Source: Flavobacteriales bacterium (GTDB taxonomy: Bacteria; Bacteroidota; Bacteroidia; Flavobacteriales_F; PHOS-HE28). Taken from it: 47,361 nucleotides of DNA. Where the stretch lies: positions 1 through 47,361 of the forward strand of contig JAGNUG010000017.1 in assembly GCA_017987115.1 (NCBI GenBank), read 5' to 3'. Shown here one piece after another: positions 1 to 9,631 of the stretch. The notes beneath the pieces were generated by a model that saw only the letters and a list, made by a program, of their open reading frames with translations, was not told the origin of the DNA and ran no database searches. Made by a program: the position numbers and the translations under genes. How positions within the stretch are numbered: the first letter of the stretch is position 1; each line of letters starts with the position of its first letter.

Positions 1-3000
1 CTGTTGCAGATCATTCCAACGGAAGAAAGAGGATCTGTTCTCGGCGATCGTACGGTTCGCGCTGAGTTCAATACGGAACCCACGGAAGGGCTCCAACGAG
101 AGTCTCGCATTGATTGTCTCGGTACGTGTGTTCGTGTATGGGCTGAAGATGGAAGGCGTTTGTACGAGCCACCCTCTACTCGCTGCAGTAGTAGCGAAAT
201 CACGTGCAATATTACCGTTCAGGTCATGGTTCTGTTGCCCTGTAATGAAACCGATCCCAGGCGCATTGAAATCATCCATTCCGAAAGCGTTGGTTCGCCG
301 ATCGTAGCCTGGAAGTAGGATACCTGAGTTCTGACTGTAGGTAACCGTTCCGTTCCGAATGATCATCAGTATCCGCGCTAATCCTTCAAGTGGATCGATC
401 TTGATCGGCTCTTTATCCGGAATGGAATCCTTATCCGTGGGTTTCGCTGCTGAAGATCGAGTGGACTTTCCTCCTCTACCTCGGCTCTTATCGTTGATAT
501 TCTTCAGGTACTTGAACTTATTGTAGAGGTTCACGAAATTGAATTGACCATTCACCGCAATATTCTGTGAGTTCTGGATCGTGGCGCCAAGTGTATCCTG
601 CGTCAAAGGCGCTCTGTCCCACTGGTACCCTGCGGTGTAGGACGTGTTGGCGGTCATCCAATCCGTCAAGGGCAGTTTATCCAACGGTAAGGTGTAGTTG
701 GCACTGATCACATGATCGTATCGCGTTACCTCTCCGAAATTGCCAATGCTACTCAACACACTGTCCTTCCAAAGCGCGTACTCGTCCTTCGTCTTACTAT
801 TCACACGACCTGGAGTTTCACCGATGAAGGCAAGGTTATTCGCATTGAAATCCACCTTGAGCGCACGTGTCAATTCATATCTGAACCCATACTGACTTCC
901 CCAATTGAAGTTCTTGTTGTACGTCGGCTTCGGTGCCAGCGTCTCAATGTCCGGATTCGGTCTCACCAAACGTTCCAAGTACATCCGATCGACCTGTGTT
1001 CGCAACGAAACCTGCTTAAAGCCCAAGTTGACATTGAACTCTTTGATCGGCTTCAACCATTTGCTTTTCCCGATGAACGACTTGAACGGTTCTATCGGAC
1101 GTGGCTTTGGATTGTGAACATAGCCCAAAGAGCCGCGATAGGTGCGCGTATTCTCATAGGCCGTATTAACGTCGAAGTATTCTTGATCCGAGTAGGAATA
1201 GCTCGCATTCAGGTTTTCCACATCATAGAAATGTTCCGGCTTCCCCTGGCCACGTTCCTTGCGGACATTCGTTAGGTTGATGCTTCGCCGTCGTGTATAG
1301 GTCCGTGATTGCTTCAACCGTTCTTTTCGTTCCTCTCTCGTGAGTGTCCGTGTAGCATCGTTGAATTCAATATCCGGATTGAGCGGATCGAACTGCGGTA
1401 GACTGACCTGTTCCGAGAAGCCAACATAGAGCGGCACTTTAACACCGGTGGATTCCGGGAGGAATTTTCCCATCTCCAAGTTAGCGGAAACATCCACGCC
1501 ATACTTCGTCTCGCGTTGACGCTCGCTCACGCGCTTATCAATGCTGCCCCAGAACGGTGTGCTGTAGTTACCCGCAACGCTGATCGTACCTAGATCCGCC
1601 AATTGTGCATTCACGCGCGCGATCGCTGCTCCGCCACCACTTTGATCGAAATCGGTCAATCGCAATTCATTCACCCATACTTCCAAACATTGTGGCAGCC
1701 CATCATCCGCACGCCAAGGGTTTTCCTCATCCCCGTTCTTCTGTGGATTGCGAACACCGATCATGATCGTGCTCATCTGGCTCAGGTTCGGATTTCCTTT
1801 CACAAATACCCTTCGGTCACCATCACTTCCGGCATAGCGGATGTTCCGCGCCACACCACCTTGATCGCGTTGGATCTTAAGGTCGTTCAACTTGGCGAAC
1901 TCGATGATCATATTGTTCTTCTCCGGCCAAACACTGTATGGATCCCGGTTGAAGAATTCAGACGGCTCCAAAGGAACCTCGTACTCATAATAGTTCTGAT
2001 CGTAATCATTGCCCAAGCGAACGAAGACGCTCGCATCACCGAATTCCAATAGATCGGCAGGATCACTGGACTCGGCATGGATGTACATCCTGAGTTTCTT
2101 GTAGCTACGAATATCGAACGAGACATTCCGGAAAGCAGCGCGCGAATCACCATCACGCAGGTTGCATACTTTCAATTGAAGTGACTGCTCATTCAGATTC
2201 CGCAAGTTGGCGCTGCTTACATCCACTTCTTTATTGATATCCGGAGGCAATACGTAGTTGATCGGTGTGCGATTCCCGTTCTCCTCCACGTTAACTGCGG
2301 CCACTGAAAAAGTCGTTGGGTCCGGATCACCTCCAGGTGGAACCTCTCCAGGTGCTTCCAAACTGAATTGATATTTGCGCCATTCCCCACGTATGAATTC
2401 CAACCGTGCAAAACGCATTGTAACAGGTTGTACCCAACCTTTAACTGATAACCGCATGAAGCGAATGCTGCGGAAATCCTGAATGCCGTTAACGACCTCA
2501 TCCGGCTGCCGTACTGGAACTTTGAATTGGTACCAATACACTTGCTTTGGTCCTTCGGGAGTATTCGCCGTTGCGAGGATGCGATCGGTAATGAAGTTCT
2601 GCCCTACCACCATATCCTGTGGGCGCATGCTCACTTTGTAGTGGAAATAGCTTTCGCTCTCCGTTAGGTTCTGATCCTGATTAATGTCCTCCGTAGAAGG
2701 CAGCGTGGTCTGTTGCGTTGGATAATCCTCAGGAGAATCCTCATCCGTTACTGAGTTTCCCTCAGGTGCATTGAACCGCTTATAGCGTTGCAAAATATCT
2801 GCGCCACTATTGTCGAAGTCGTTTCCTCTAAAGAACCGATAGTCATCATTGGAAGGGTCATTCTGGATCTGGCTCAATGCGCCTGTATTGGTAACCACTG
2901 AACCAATTGAGTTAATGTAAGCAGAGAAGAATGTGCTCTCGCTACGACCTTCCAGATCCAACTGAGAGCTTGCAAGACCATCCAGTCCTACGTCCTGGTA

Positions 3001-6000
3001 CTTATTGCTATTGCTCTCAACTATTGCAAATGCATTAACGACACTTTGCGTTGTAGGTACTACACCCCAAGCGGTCTCATCGGTCTCTTGAGCAAGATCG
3101 GTAAGGTTCTTCGGAAGGCCATTCTCAAACGACTTACGACCATCACGCAATACATCTTCGCTTAAATTACCCAGGTCGATATAGAGGTCACCACCGGTGC
3201 TATTCTGTGAATCCACGTTCGTAGCCGGTTCACCCGCACTGTTGCTGGCGTTATAGAACGGGTCCATTACCCAGAACTGGATCGTCTCAATATTACTTGT
3301 CTCAAAATCGGTGGTGGTGATCCTCCGTGTTATGGAAGCCCAGTTCTCCTCTGGTTGGAAGAGCTCACCATCCGCGGTCAAATTCGTAGTGTAGTTGTAC
3401 GGACCTCGTTCACTCGGATAATAGCTAAGGTCCAAAACCGGAATGTTCGCCGGTGTACCCGCTGGCAACTGTCTGTTGGGGAATACTTCCTGCTCCAACA
3501 CCTGCCGCATTCTATTGTCGCTTTGTATTGTGGAGTTGATGTTCGGCGGGGTAAGGTTGTTGTTCCGGAAGAACAATGGATCGACCACGTACCACGCAAT
3601 TTGCGCTCTTCTGAATCCAGCGGTTCGATCATCAACGAGATCACCGCCTTGAAATAGATCGGGTAAACCTTGTGGTATTGCACTGTGGAACCATAGGCTT
3701 TGGGTCCTGAGATCAATGGTACTAACGCTACCTTCGAAATCATCGATATAACTGGTACCCGATGCGCCAATGGCCTTGCTATGGCCGGGCAACAGATAGG
3801 CTCCTTCCACCGATGCTGAAATACTGCTCTCTTCCTTGGTGGCATAGAACGGCAGTTTGTCCACTAAGGTGGTGATGAACTGCGACTTCGTATTCCAATT
3901 CGCATCCAACCCGAAGACCGTATTGCTGATCGGCTCATCCCCCACATTCACCTTCTGTGTCAATGGGCGCTCGTACAGGTTCATAACGGTTCCACCGAGG
4001 GTAAGGTCCTTATTCACTTTATAATCGAAACGAGCACCCAACAACGTTTTGGTCTGAATGCTGAAGAGCGAGTTACTTTCCAATGCCACATCGACCGGCG
4101 TGCCGCTTTCCAGTATGCCTTGGTTCAGAATGCGTACGCGACCCAAGTTGTAATCCACAGTATAGTCCTGATTCTCCACCAAACGGACACCACCTGCTGT
4201 AACGGTAACCGAACCCTGCGGAATGTTCACACTGTTCAAGCTGATCACATCACTACTGGCAGATCGATAGCTCCCTTTCAACTTAAAGCGGTTCAACGCG
4301 GGCAGGTTACCTGCTGCAACCTTAGTGCTGTCATACAACGGTTGGAATACAATGGTCTCTCTGATCGATAAAGGCTGGATCGGATTGTTGGGATCAGGAC
4401 CGATCAATTGTTGGTCCAGATAACTGCCGAAGGGTTCGAGCACTGGGAAATAGATCCGCCCATTCTGTGATTGGATCGTTCCACCTGTTGTTGCGGCACC
4501 ATCCACAAAATCGAACCATCCATCAGGATTGGGTGCGTTGTTCGGATCAAGCCGATCCATACCTACTGCTTGGAGCAACGGTATCTGATCCAGCGGTGCA
4601 CGTGGAATATAATTGATGTCGACACCGGTCGTAGGGTTGTTGTAAATAAGGTCCAATCGGAAATTATCACGATTCACTTGAAATGCACCCAACGAATAAA
4701 CGTTCTTCATCATCAAGTCCCAAAGCGGGATCCGGGGATTGGTGATCGTGGCCTTCAACAACCTCAACATGAGCGCTTCCGGAGGGCTGATACCATCGGT
4801 ACTGAATTCACCCACCTGAAATGTCTGTCCTTGAAAGGTATATTGGTACGCCACTGCTAACACTTCGTCATTGTTCAGTGATTGGTTCAAGGAAATGAAA
4901 CCAAGACGTTCATTCATGTTGAACTCCGTTGGTAGCAGCAATCGGGCGCTTTCCACTTTTTCAAAGTGGCGCGCAGCGACCAACCCCAATGCTTGCAGAG
5001 CGCCAGTAGAATTCACGAAACTTCTGATGCCTGCATTTCCACTAACCACTGAATATAATGAGTTCTGCGCATTGGCAGCCTCCGATCCAGGACCATCCAT
5101 CACCAGCCCTGGTGGAAGATCAGAACTGAATCGACCATTGTCCAACGCTGCTTGAGAGGCATCCTCACCGAGGTCGGTAAACGCAACTATGTTCCGGGTC
5201 TGTTGGAAATCCTGCCTGGTATTGGTGACCCAGACCTCAATACGTGTGATCTGCACACCGCTATTGACCGTAGGCAAGGTCCGCATGGCCTGTTCATATT
5301 GCCCACGGAAATAATGGCTCAGGAAATAGTGCTTATTCCCCTCGTATTCATCCGCCTTGATATTGAAATTAGTTGTCTGCGCTCCACCTTGTGTTTGCAC
5401 GCTGCGTCGTTGACCTTTTTCCTGACTGAAGATACCTGTGGCAGTGAGCCGACCGAAACGCAGTTGTGCTTTCAATCCGAACAAACTCTGACTGCCTGTG
5501 ATCAATGTGCCTTGCAGCGGCAAGCTGACATTACCCGCCTCGATCTTCTGAATGATCTCATCCTCATAACCGGTATAATCCAACTTTACCTGATTCTCGA
5601 AATCGAATGTGGCCTGTGTATTATAGTTGGTATTGATCTTCAGCTTGTCTCCAATATTACCTACCAGATTAAGCTGTATCCGCTGGTCGAAATTGAAGGT
5701 GGTAATCCTCCGCTGATCGACAGGGATCCGAGGATTCTCGGTCTTGCTGATATTCAGGCCGAAGATGACCTCGGCAGATCCACGTGGTTTTATGGAGATC
5801 GTATTGCCACCGAAGATCCTGTCGAAGGCCTTTCCCTTGATATTGATATTGGGTACCAGGGATTTCTGCGCACTTTCACTATCCTGCTCTACACGATCCA
5901 GCCAGTAGTTGTCCATACTGCGCTCCATGTCGTAATTCAAATACTCTTCCAATGACATGCTCATTGGCGGTCTATAGTTGAATCCGTCACCGCCGCCTAC

Positions 6001-6285
6001 AGTGCTGCGCACTACGTATTGGCCGGTAATGGGATCATAGACCACTTCTTCGGTAATGTTCTCTGGATCCTCCAAATTGATACCGCCACCTGGAGGTTCT
6101 CCAGGAGCCAAGGGGTCAGTGATCGGCCAGGGCAACTCAACTTCCGGTGAATCCACCTGAAGGATCATTCCGGCCGCGAAAAGGTCGCGCGAATGAACCT
6201 CTGTACTGCAACAATACAGCACAAGAACAAGTAGCAGTTTAGCTACTAACACCAGCGTCCAATTGGCGGTTCTCCGAAAGTTCAT
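1..6285 (-). CDS. sprA: SprA, T9SS outer-membrane translocon protein (partial, C-terminus off left edge)
   Basis: The minus-strand frame opens at ATG 6285 and reads 2095 codons to the left edge without a stop seen in my reading. SprA (Sov in Porphyromonas) is the giant outer-membrane beta-barrel through which T9SS cargo crosses. The start MNFRRTANW is followed by a hydrophobic signal segment, a Pro/Gly-rich linker, then long beta-rich sequence with SprA hallmarks such as the YIDDFEGS motif (about residue 880) and many alternating polar/hydrophobic strands. Flavobacterial SprA is about 2400 aa, so roughly the last 300 residues are missing. It starts 15 nt after the ruvA stop, an arrangement common in Bacteroidota, so the two are probably co-transcribed. 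Two T9SS-cargo genes in this window support a working system. Confidence 0.93.
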   Translation of the reverse strand, partial: MNFRRTANWTLVLVAKLLLVLVLYCCSTEVHSRDLFAAGMILQVDSPEVELPWPITDPLAPGEPPGGGINLEDPENITEEVVYDPITGQYVVRSTVGGGDGFNYRPPMSMSLEEYLNYDMERSMDNYWLDRVEQDSESAQKSLVPNINIKGKAFDRIFGGNTISIKPRGSAEVIFGLNISKTENPRIPVDQRRITTFNFDQRIQLNLVGNIGDKLKINTNYNTQATFDFENQVKLDYTGYEDEIIQKIEAGNVSLPLQGTLITGSQSLFGLKAQLRFGRLTATGIFSQEKGQRRSVQTQGGAQTTNFNIKADEYEGNKHYFLSHYFRGQYEQAMRTLPTVNSGVQITRIEVWVTNTRQDFQQTRNIVAFTDLGEDASQAALDNGRFSSDLPPGLVMDGPGSEAANAQNSLYSVVSGNAGIRSFVNSTGALQALGLVAARHFEKVESARLLLPTEFNMNERLGFISLNQSLNNDEVLAVAYQYTFQGQTFQVGEFSTDGISPPEALMLRLLKATITNPRIPLWDLMMKNVYSLGAFQVNRDNFRLDLIYNNPTTGVDINYIPRAPLDQIPLLQAVGMDRLDPNNAPNPDGWFDFVDGAATTGGTIQSQNGRIYFPVLEPFGSYLDQQLIGPDPNNPIQPLSIRETIVFQPLYDSTKVAAGNLPALNRFKLKGSYRSASSDVISLNSVNIPQGSVTVTAGGVRLVENQDYTVDYNLGRVRILNQGILESGTPVDVALESNSLFSIQTKTLLGARFDYKVNKDLTLGGTVMNLYERPLTQKVNVGDEPISNTVFGLDANWNTKSQFITTLVDKLPFYATKEESSISASVEGAYLLPGHSKAIGASGTSYIDDFEGSVSTIDLRTQSLWFHSAIPQGLPDLFQGGDLVDDRTAGFRRAQIAWYVVDPLFFRNNNLTPPNINSTIQSDNRMRQVLEQEVFPNRQLPAGTPANIPVLDLSYYPSERGPYNYTTNLTADGELFQPEENWASITRRITTTDFETSNIETIQFWVMDPFYNASNSAGEPATNVDSQNSTGGDLYIDLGNLSEDVLRDGRKSFENGLPKNLTDLAQETDETAWGVVPTTQSVVNAFAIVESNSNKYQDVGLDGLASSQLDLEGRSESTFFSAYINSIGSVVTNTGALSQIQNDPSNDDYRFFRGNDFDNSGADILQRYKRFNAPEGNSVTDEDSPEDYPTQQTTLPSTEDINQDQNLTESESYFHYKVSMRPQDMVVGQNFITDRILATANTPEGPKQVYWYQFKVPVRQPDEVVNGIQDFRSIRFMRLSVKGWVQPVTMRFARLEFIRGEWRKYQFSLEAPGEVPPGGDPDPTTFSVAAVNVEENGNRTPINYVLPPDINKEVDVSSANLRNLNEQSLQLKVCNLRDGDSRAAFRNVSFDIRSYKKLRMYIHAESSDPADLLEFGDASVFVRLGNDYDQNYYEYEVPLEPSEFFNRDPYSVWPEKNNMIIEFAKLNDLKIQRDQGGVARNIRYAGSDGDRRVFVKGNPNLSQMSTIMIGVRNPQKNGDEENPWRADDGLPQCLEVWVNELRLTDFDQSGGGAAIARVNAQLADLGTISVAGNYSTPFWGSIDKRVSERQRETKYGVDVSANLEMGKFLPESTGVKVPLYVGFSEQVSLPQFDPLNPDIEFNDATRTLTREERKERLKQSRTYTRRRSINLTNVRKERGQGKPEHFYDVENLNASYSYSDQEYFDVNTAYENTRTYRGSLGYVHNPKPRPIEPFKSFIGKSKWLKPIKEFNVNLGFKQVSLRTQVDRMYLERLVRPNPDIETLAPKPTYNKNFNWGSQYGFRYELTRALKVDFNANNLAFIGETPGRVNSKTKDEYALWKDSVLSSIGNFGEVTRYDHVISANYTLPLDKLPLTDWMTANTSYTAGYQWDRAPLTQDTLGATIQNSQNIAVNGQFNFVNLYNKFKYLKNINDKSRGRGGKSTRSSAAKPTDKDSIPDKEPIKIDPLEGLARILMIIRNGTVTYSQNSGILLPGYDRRTNAFGMDDFNAPGIGFITGQQNHDLNGNIARDFATTAASRGWLVQTPSIFSPYTNTRTETINARLSLEPFRGFRIELSANRTIAENRSSFFRWNDLQQ

Positions 6286-6300
6286 CGTATTAACCAACGC

Positions 6301-6909
6301 TCAAAGATTCTTCAGGGTAAGCTTGATCAATTCCTCGACTGTGGGTGCAGCGCCCTTTGTATCCTTGAGCACGGTCTGTAATGCGCGTTCAGCTTTCATC
6401 CTATCCAACCCCAAAGAGATCAGTGCCGATAACGCTTCGGTGTGCAAGGTATTGCCCCCGGACCGAATAACACCTCCCGACGGTAACGCCACATTGGCCA
6501 ATTTCCCTTGGAGTTCCTGAATGATCCGTTGCGCCAGTTTAGGGCCGATACCTTTGATATGCTTGAAAGCCGCCTCGTTACCGGTAAGGATCGCTGTATA
6601 CACATCCGCAGCTGAAAGGCCACCAAGAATGGTCATGCCGATGGTTGCACTAACACCTTGGACTTCGATCAAACGACGGAACAATTGACGTTCATCCAAT
6701 TGTGCGAAACCGAAAAGCCGATGTTCACTGGATCCGGACCGGACGTCAACTGAAACGGAATAATGGACATGAAGACGTTGCTTTACGCCTGTCTCCAAAG
6801 CAGCTAACGTGGAAGCGGGCACATGAACAAGATAGCCAACACCATGGCAGTCAATCACCACGTGATCCTGCGCTTTTTCCAATAGTTCACCATTCAGGCT
6901 ATCGATCAT
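6301..6909 (-). CDS. ruvA: Holliday junction branch migration protein RuvA
   Basis: A 202-aa protein, normal RuvA length. RuvA binds four-way DNA junctions and recruits the RuvB motor for branch migration. The N-terminus MIDSLNGEL followed by a V.D..GVGY segment is the OB-fold domain I. Helix-hairpin-helix motifs follow, with GLSAADVYTAI and then KGIGPKLAQRIIQEL around residues 105-125. The C-terminal segment ALISLG...ALQTVL is domain III, which contacts RuvB. The frame stays open 28 codons upstream, but RuvA proteins begin at MI.xLxG, so ATG 6909 is chosen. sprA follows 15 nt downstream; ruvB lies separately at 18469-19494. Confidence 0.95.
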   Translation of the reverse strand: MIDSLNGELLEKAQDHVVIDCHGVGYLVHVPASTLAALETGVKQRLHVHYSVSVDVRSGSSEHRLFGFAQLDERQLFRRLIEVQGVSATIGMTILGGLSAADVYTAILTGNEAAFKHIKGIGPKLAQRIIQELQGKLANVALPSGGVIRSGGNTLHTEALSALISLGLDRMKAERALQTVLKDTKGAAPTVEELIKLTLKNL

Positions 6910-7061
6910 CCTGTCCCCACAAAAAATTAAGTACCTATTACAGGGGGTAAAATTCGCCTTATGTGCTTGGTGTAAATTCCTTGGAAAGGGCACGAAAATA
7001 ACGGAATGTATTGAATGGACGGAGCTAAAACGAAAATCAACGTTTACATTAACTTGGTGCC

Positions 7062-7766
7062 ATGCGCAAAATGCGGATCGTCATACTCAGCGGAGCGGGA
7101 ATAAGTGCCGAAAGTGGCCTACGTACTTTCCGTGACAGCGATGGACTTTGGGAGGAGTACCGAATAGAGGATGTTGCAACACCACAAGCATTCGCAAAAG
7201 ACCCCGCTTTGGTGCTCAGGTTCTATGATGAACGCCGCAAACAGGTGATCGAAGCGCAACCCAATGCGGCTCATCTGTCCATAGCTCAATTGGAGCATGA
7301 CTTCCATGTGGATGTCATTACGCAGAACATCGACGACCTCCACGAGCGTGCCGGAAGTACACGCGTGCTTCATTTGCATGGCGAGATCCGTTCGGCAAGG
7401 AGCAGTTCGGATGCCCGCTATGTTATTCCCATCGAAGGTGATTCCATACCGTACGGCGCACTTTGCCCGATGGGATCCCAACTAAGACCGCACATCGTCT
7501 GGTTCGGAGAGGAAGTGCCGATGATCCCTTTCGCTGCTAAGCTTATGGAACAGGCCGATGTGTTGATCGTCATCGGAACTTCACTGAACGTATATCCTGC
7601 GGCTGGGCTGATCCATTATGCATCATCCGGCTGCCAGATCCACGTTATTGACCCTCAGGCCATATCTGTTCAACGACAAGGAGTTGACCATAGGAATGAA
7701 AAAGCCAGCTTGGGCATGCCCAAGCTGGCTTCTGAACTAAAGACTCTTTTGACCAACGATCAATGA
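7062..7766 (+). CDS. Sir2-family NAD-dependent protein deacylase (sirtuin, probably class III)
   Basis: A 234-aa sirtuin that would remove acyl groups from lysine using NAD+. Visible motifs are the Rossmann GAGISAESGLRTFRD (residues 11-25), TQNIDDLHERAG (87-98), catalytic His in HLHGE (H106) and LRPHIVWFGE. FYDERR supplies Y55 and R58, matching the Tyr/Arg pair of SIRT5/CobB that binds succinyl or malonyl groups, so desuccinylase-type activity is plausible by analogy. The two CxxC pairs of the usual zinc module are absent; SARSSSD stands where the first pair should be and a single Cys remains in the second. A start at ATG 7071 is possible. Its last 7 nt overlap the end of the convergent gene at 7760-8524. 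Confidence 0.88.
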   Translation: MRKMRIVILSGAGISAESGLRTFRDSDGLWEEYRIEDVATPQAFAKDPALVLRFYDERRKQVIEAQPNAAHLSIAQLEHDFHVDVITQNIDDLHERAGSTRVLHLHGEIRSARSSSDARYVIPIEGDSIPYGALCPMGSQLRPHIVWFGEEVPMIPFAAKLMEQADVLIVIGTSLNVYPAAGLIHYASSGCQIHVIDPQAISVQRQGVDHRNEKASLGMPKLASELKTLLTNDQ

Positions 7767-8524
7767 GTTACCACGAACCGCTGACTGCGAAGCGAGGTTC
7801 CATTGCGTTCCAGGGCAGCAAAGTAGATACCGGAGGAAAGGTCCGTGGTCGGCAGAACATACCGTCCTTGGGTACCATTGATCCGTATCGTCTTCAGACG
7901 CTCACCAACCATGTTATAGATGACAAGCGAAGTGTTCGTTACGGAGCCGTTAAGTTCGATGTTGAATGCCACATCGTTGCCCAATGATGGGTTCGGAAAA
8001 ACCTGTATACTACGAACCACCTCAGTTTCTTCATTGATCCCGACTGCACCGGACCGGAATTCAATATCGCACCATACAGTATCCGTGGGGTTGTTCACAT
8101 CGAACCAAACGTACCGGTAAAGATTCACCCCAACTATGTTGCGAGGTTTATGATATGCATGGAAATTGCTAACGCTGGAATTCGCAGCAACGAGAAGAGC
8201 GTGCTGTGGAAAGGCTTCCCAAACCGGACTTACGCCAGCGAACCGAGCATTGTAACAGACACCCCAACAGAAATAATTCTCCGTTCCGGTCTGTACATCC
8301 AACTCGTAGCGACGAACGTTCAATGTCTTGCCTTCGCCCATTACGTGAACCTCAATATCCACTTCGAACGCCGTCAACGTATCAATGACCGAAGGGTCAA
8401 AAACACCTTCATAGACCACAACCTCGTTATTTACCATCGCACCGGAATCATCATGCAACATTATCTGCGCATTCAGTTGTGTCGTGAAGAAAACGAGTAA
8501 GCAAAGTGTAAGAAGTTGTTTCAT
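7760..8524 (-). CDS. Secreted protein with T9SS C-terminal sorting domain
   Basis: A 254-aa protein. The start at ATG 8524 gives a clear signal peptide (MKQLLTLCLLVFFTTQLNAQ); an in-frame start 8 codons upstream would bury it. The central region, about residues 25-165, has no motif I recognise and contains several Trp, Tyr and Cys residues. The last 80 or so residues are a type A Por sorting domain: VFPNPS, a beta-rich segment with YNMVGE, then LSSGIYFAALE and a short basic tail. This predicts export through the SprA pore and anchoring at the surface or release. The function of the cargo is unknown. An exact TAnnTTTG box lies at 8594-8601. Confidence 0.85.
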   Translation of the reverse strand: MKQLLTLCLLVFFTTQLNAQIMLHDDSGAMVNNEVVVYEGVFDPSVIDTLTAFEVDIEVHVMGEGKTLNVRRYELDVQTGTENYFCWGVCYNARFAGVSPVWEAFPQHALLVAANSSVSNFHAYHKPRNIVGVNLYRYVWFDVNNPTDTVWCDIEFRSGAVGINEETEVVRSIQVFPNPSLGNDVAFNIELNGSVTNTSLVIYNMVGERLKTIRINGTQGRYVLPTTDLSSGIYFAALERNGTSLRSQRFVVTH

Positions 8525-8835
8525 ATTTTGAATTTGTTGCTGATCCAATTCACTTGGAGGTACGTATTGAACTTTACGTCGGTGAACTCAATGCAAATGT
8601 AAGGTTCAATCTATGCGAAACGTGAGGATCTTCCGCTTAAATGCCATTCACCCTAACCGATAGGATTCCAAGCCTTTGTTCCTTCATGATGTTCCTAAAT
8701 ATGCTCCGGGCATACTTTCGGACCCGCTCAGACCTTCAACTCAATTTGATCGCGGCCAACCTCGCACCCTCGATCTTTGGCGCAGTCTTTGCCATCAACC
8801 AGATCATTGAACACTCCATCACCCGGAACAACCCC
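8525..8835. other. Divergent intergenic region between T9SS cargo gene and tlpA-like gene
   Basis: 311 bp with no convincing gene. It holds the minus-strand promoter candidate at 8594-8601. On the plus strand the frame of the thioredoxin gene extends upstream to 8641, but the extra 65 residues would bury a clean signal peptide, so I treat this stretch as non-coding. A near-match to the -10 box (TACTTTCG) lies around 8713 on the plus strand. No repeat or RNA structure stands out. Confidence 0.5.
8594..8601 (-). promoter_or_regulatory. Candidate Bacteroidota -10 box (TACATTTG)
   Basis: Exact match to TAnnTTTG on the minus strand, about 70 nt upstream of the ATG of the T9SS cargo gene. No well-spaced TTG -33 element is obvious, so the call rests on the -10 box and its position. 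Confidence 0.4.
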
Positions 8836-9330
8836 ATGAAACATATTCTTGCCATCATCGCCCTTTTCACATTTTCACTTACTGCGATCGCACAAGGGAA
8901 AGTACCTTCCGTAAACCTTCAGGACCTAGCAGGAAAAAAAGTGGATACGAAGACCTTCAGTAATGATGGCAAGCCAATGATCATCAATTTCTGGGCTACA
9001 TGGTGTGCTCCCTGCAAACGCGAGTTGGCCGCGATCGCTGAAGTATACGACGATTGGCAAGCGGAGACGGGCGTTAAACTGATCGCTATCTCCATTGATG
9101 ATGCCCGAAGCATGGCACGTGTTGCCCCTTATATCAATGGCCAAGCCTGGGATTATGAATTTTATCTGGACCCGAATGGTGATTTCAAACGAGCGTTGAA
9201 CGTGAATAATATTCCGCATACCTTTCTTGTTGATGGGAGCGGAAACATTGTTTACCAGCACAACAACTACGAGCCTGGTGACGAAAATGAACTGTACAGT
9301 AAAGTGCTCGAACTGAAGGGCAAGAAATAG
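8836..9330 (+). CDS. TlpA/ResA-like periplasmic thioredoxin-fold protein
   Basis: A 164-aa thioredoxin-fold protein. Starting at ATG 8836 gives an ideal signal peptide (MKHILAIIALFTFSLTAIAQ), placing it in the periplasm. The active site is W56-C-A-P-C60 in FWATWCAPCKRE, and the cis-Pro loop is NNIPHTFLVDGSG near residue 135; both are canonical for AhpC/TSA- or TlpA-like reductases. Such proteins reduce disulfides, for example in apocytochromes before heme attachment, which would suit a genome rich in c-type cytochromes; the substrate here is unproven. A strong intrinsic terminator follows 39 nt downstream, separating it from the DUF6029 gene. Confidence 0.88.
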   Translation: MKHILAIIALFTFSLTAIAQGKVPSVNLQDLAGKKVDTKTFSNDGKPMIINFWATWCAPCKRELAAIAEVYDDWQAETGVKLIAISIDDARSMARVAPYINGQAWDYEFYLDPNGDFKRALNVNNIPHTFLVDGSGNIVYQHNNYEPGDENELYSKVLELKGKK

Positions 9331-9369
9331 TTCGAATTGCCTTCGAGCAAGTTGCATTCACCATTATTG

Positions 9370-9410
9370 AAAAAGTCCGGTTCCATAAATTGGACCGGGC
9401 TTTTTTATTT
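9370..9410 (+). terminator. Intrinsic terminator after tlpA-like gene
   Basis: A 12-bp stem (AAAAAGTCCGGT paired with ACCGGGCTTTTT, one G-T wobble) with a 12-nt loop is followed by more T residues. It lies 39 nt after the tlpA-like stop codon. Confidence 0.8.
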
Positions 9411-9631
9411 TACTACAGAACCCGTCGTATTCTGTTCCATATTCCTGCTCAGCGGTCCATTGCACTAGGTTACTCAGGTCCTGAGGTCCTTGTTGCGGTC
9501 CAAGTTTGATGTGCGATATGGTTCAGAAATATTTCCTTTGAACGAAAGGAAATCTCGTTCTTGCAGCGTGTAACCGAATTTCCACGGGCCATAACTTTAC
9601 CGCAACCAACAAGAACGTCACTAGAATCCCC

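Noticed and set aside
712-1275. 187-codon open frame on the plus strand
   Set aside because: Lies fully antisense to sprA, has no domain or signal and reads as a shadow of the SprA frame. The same holds for plus-strand frames at 1603-2052 and 5152-5955.
8641-8835. Upstream extension of the TlpA-like gene by 65 codons
   Set aside because: Would place a perfect signal peptide in the middle of the protein; the ATG at 8836 is the natural start.
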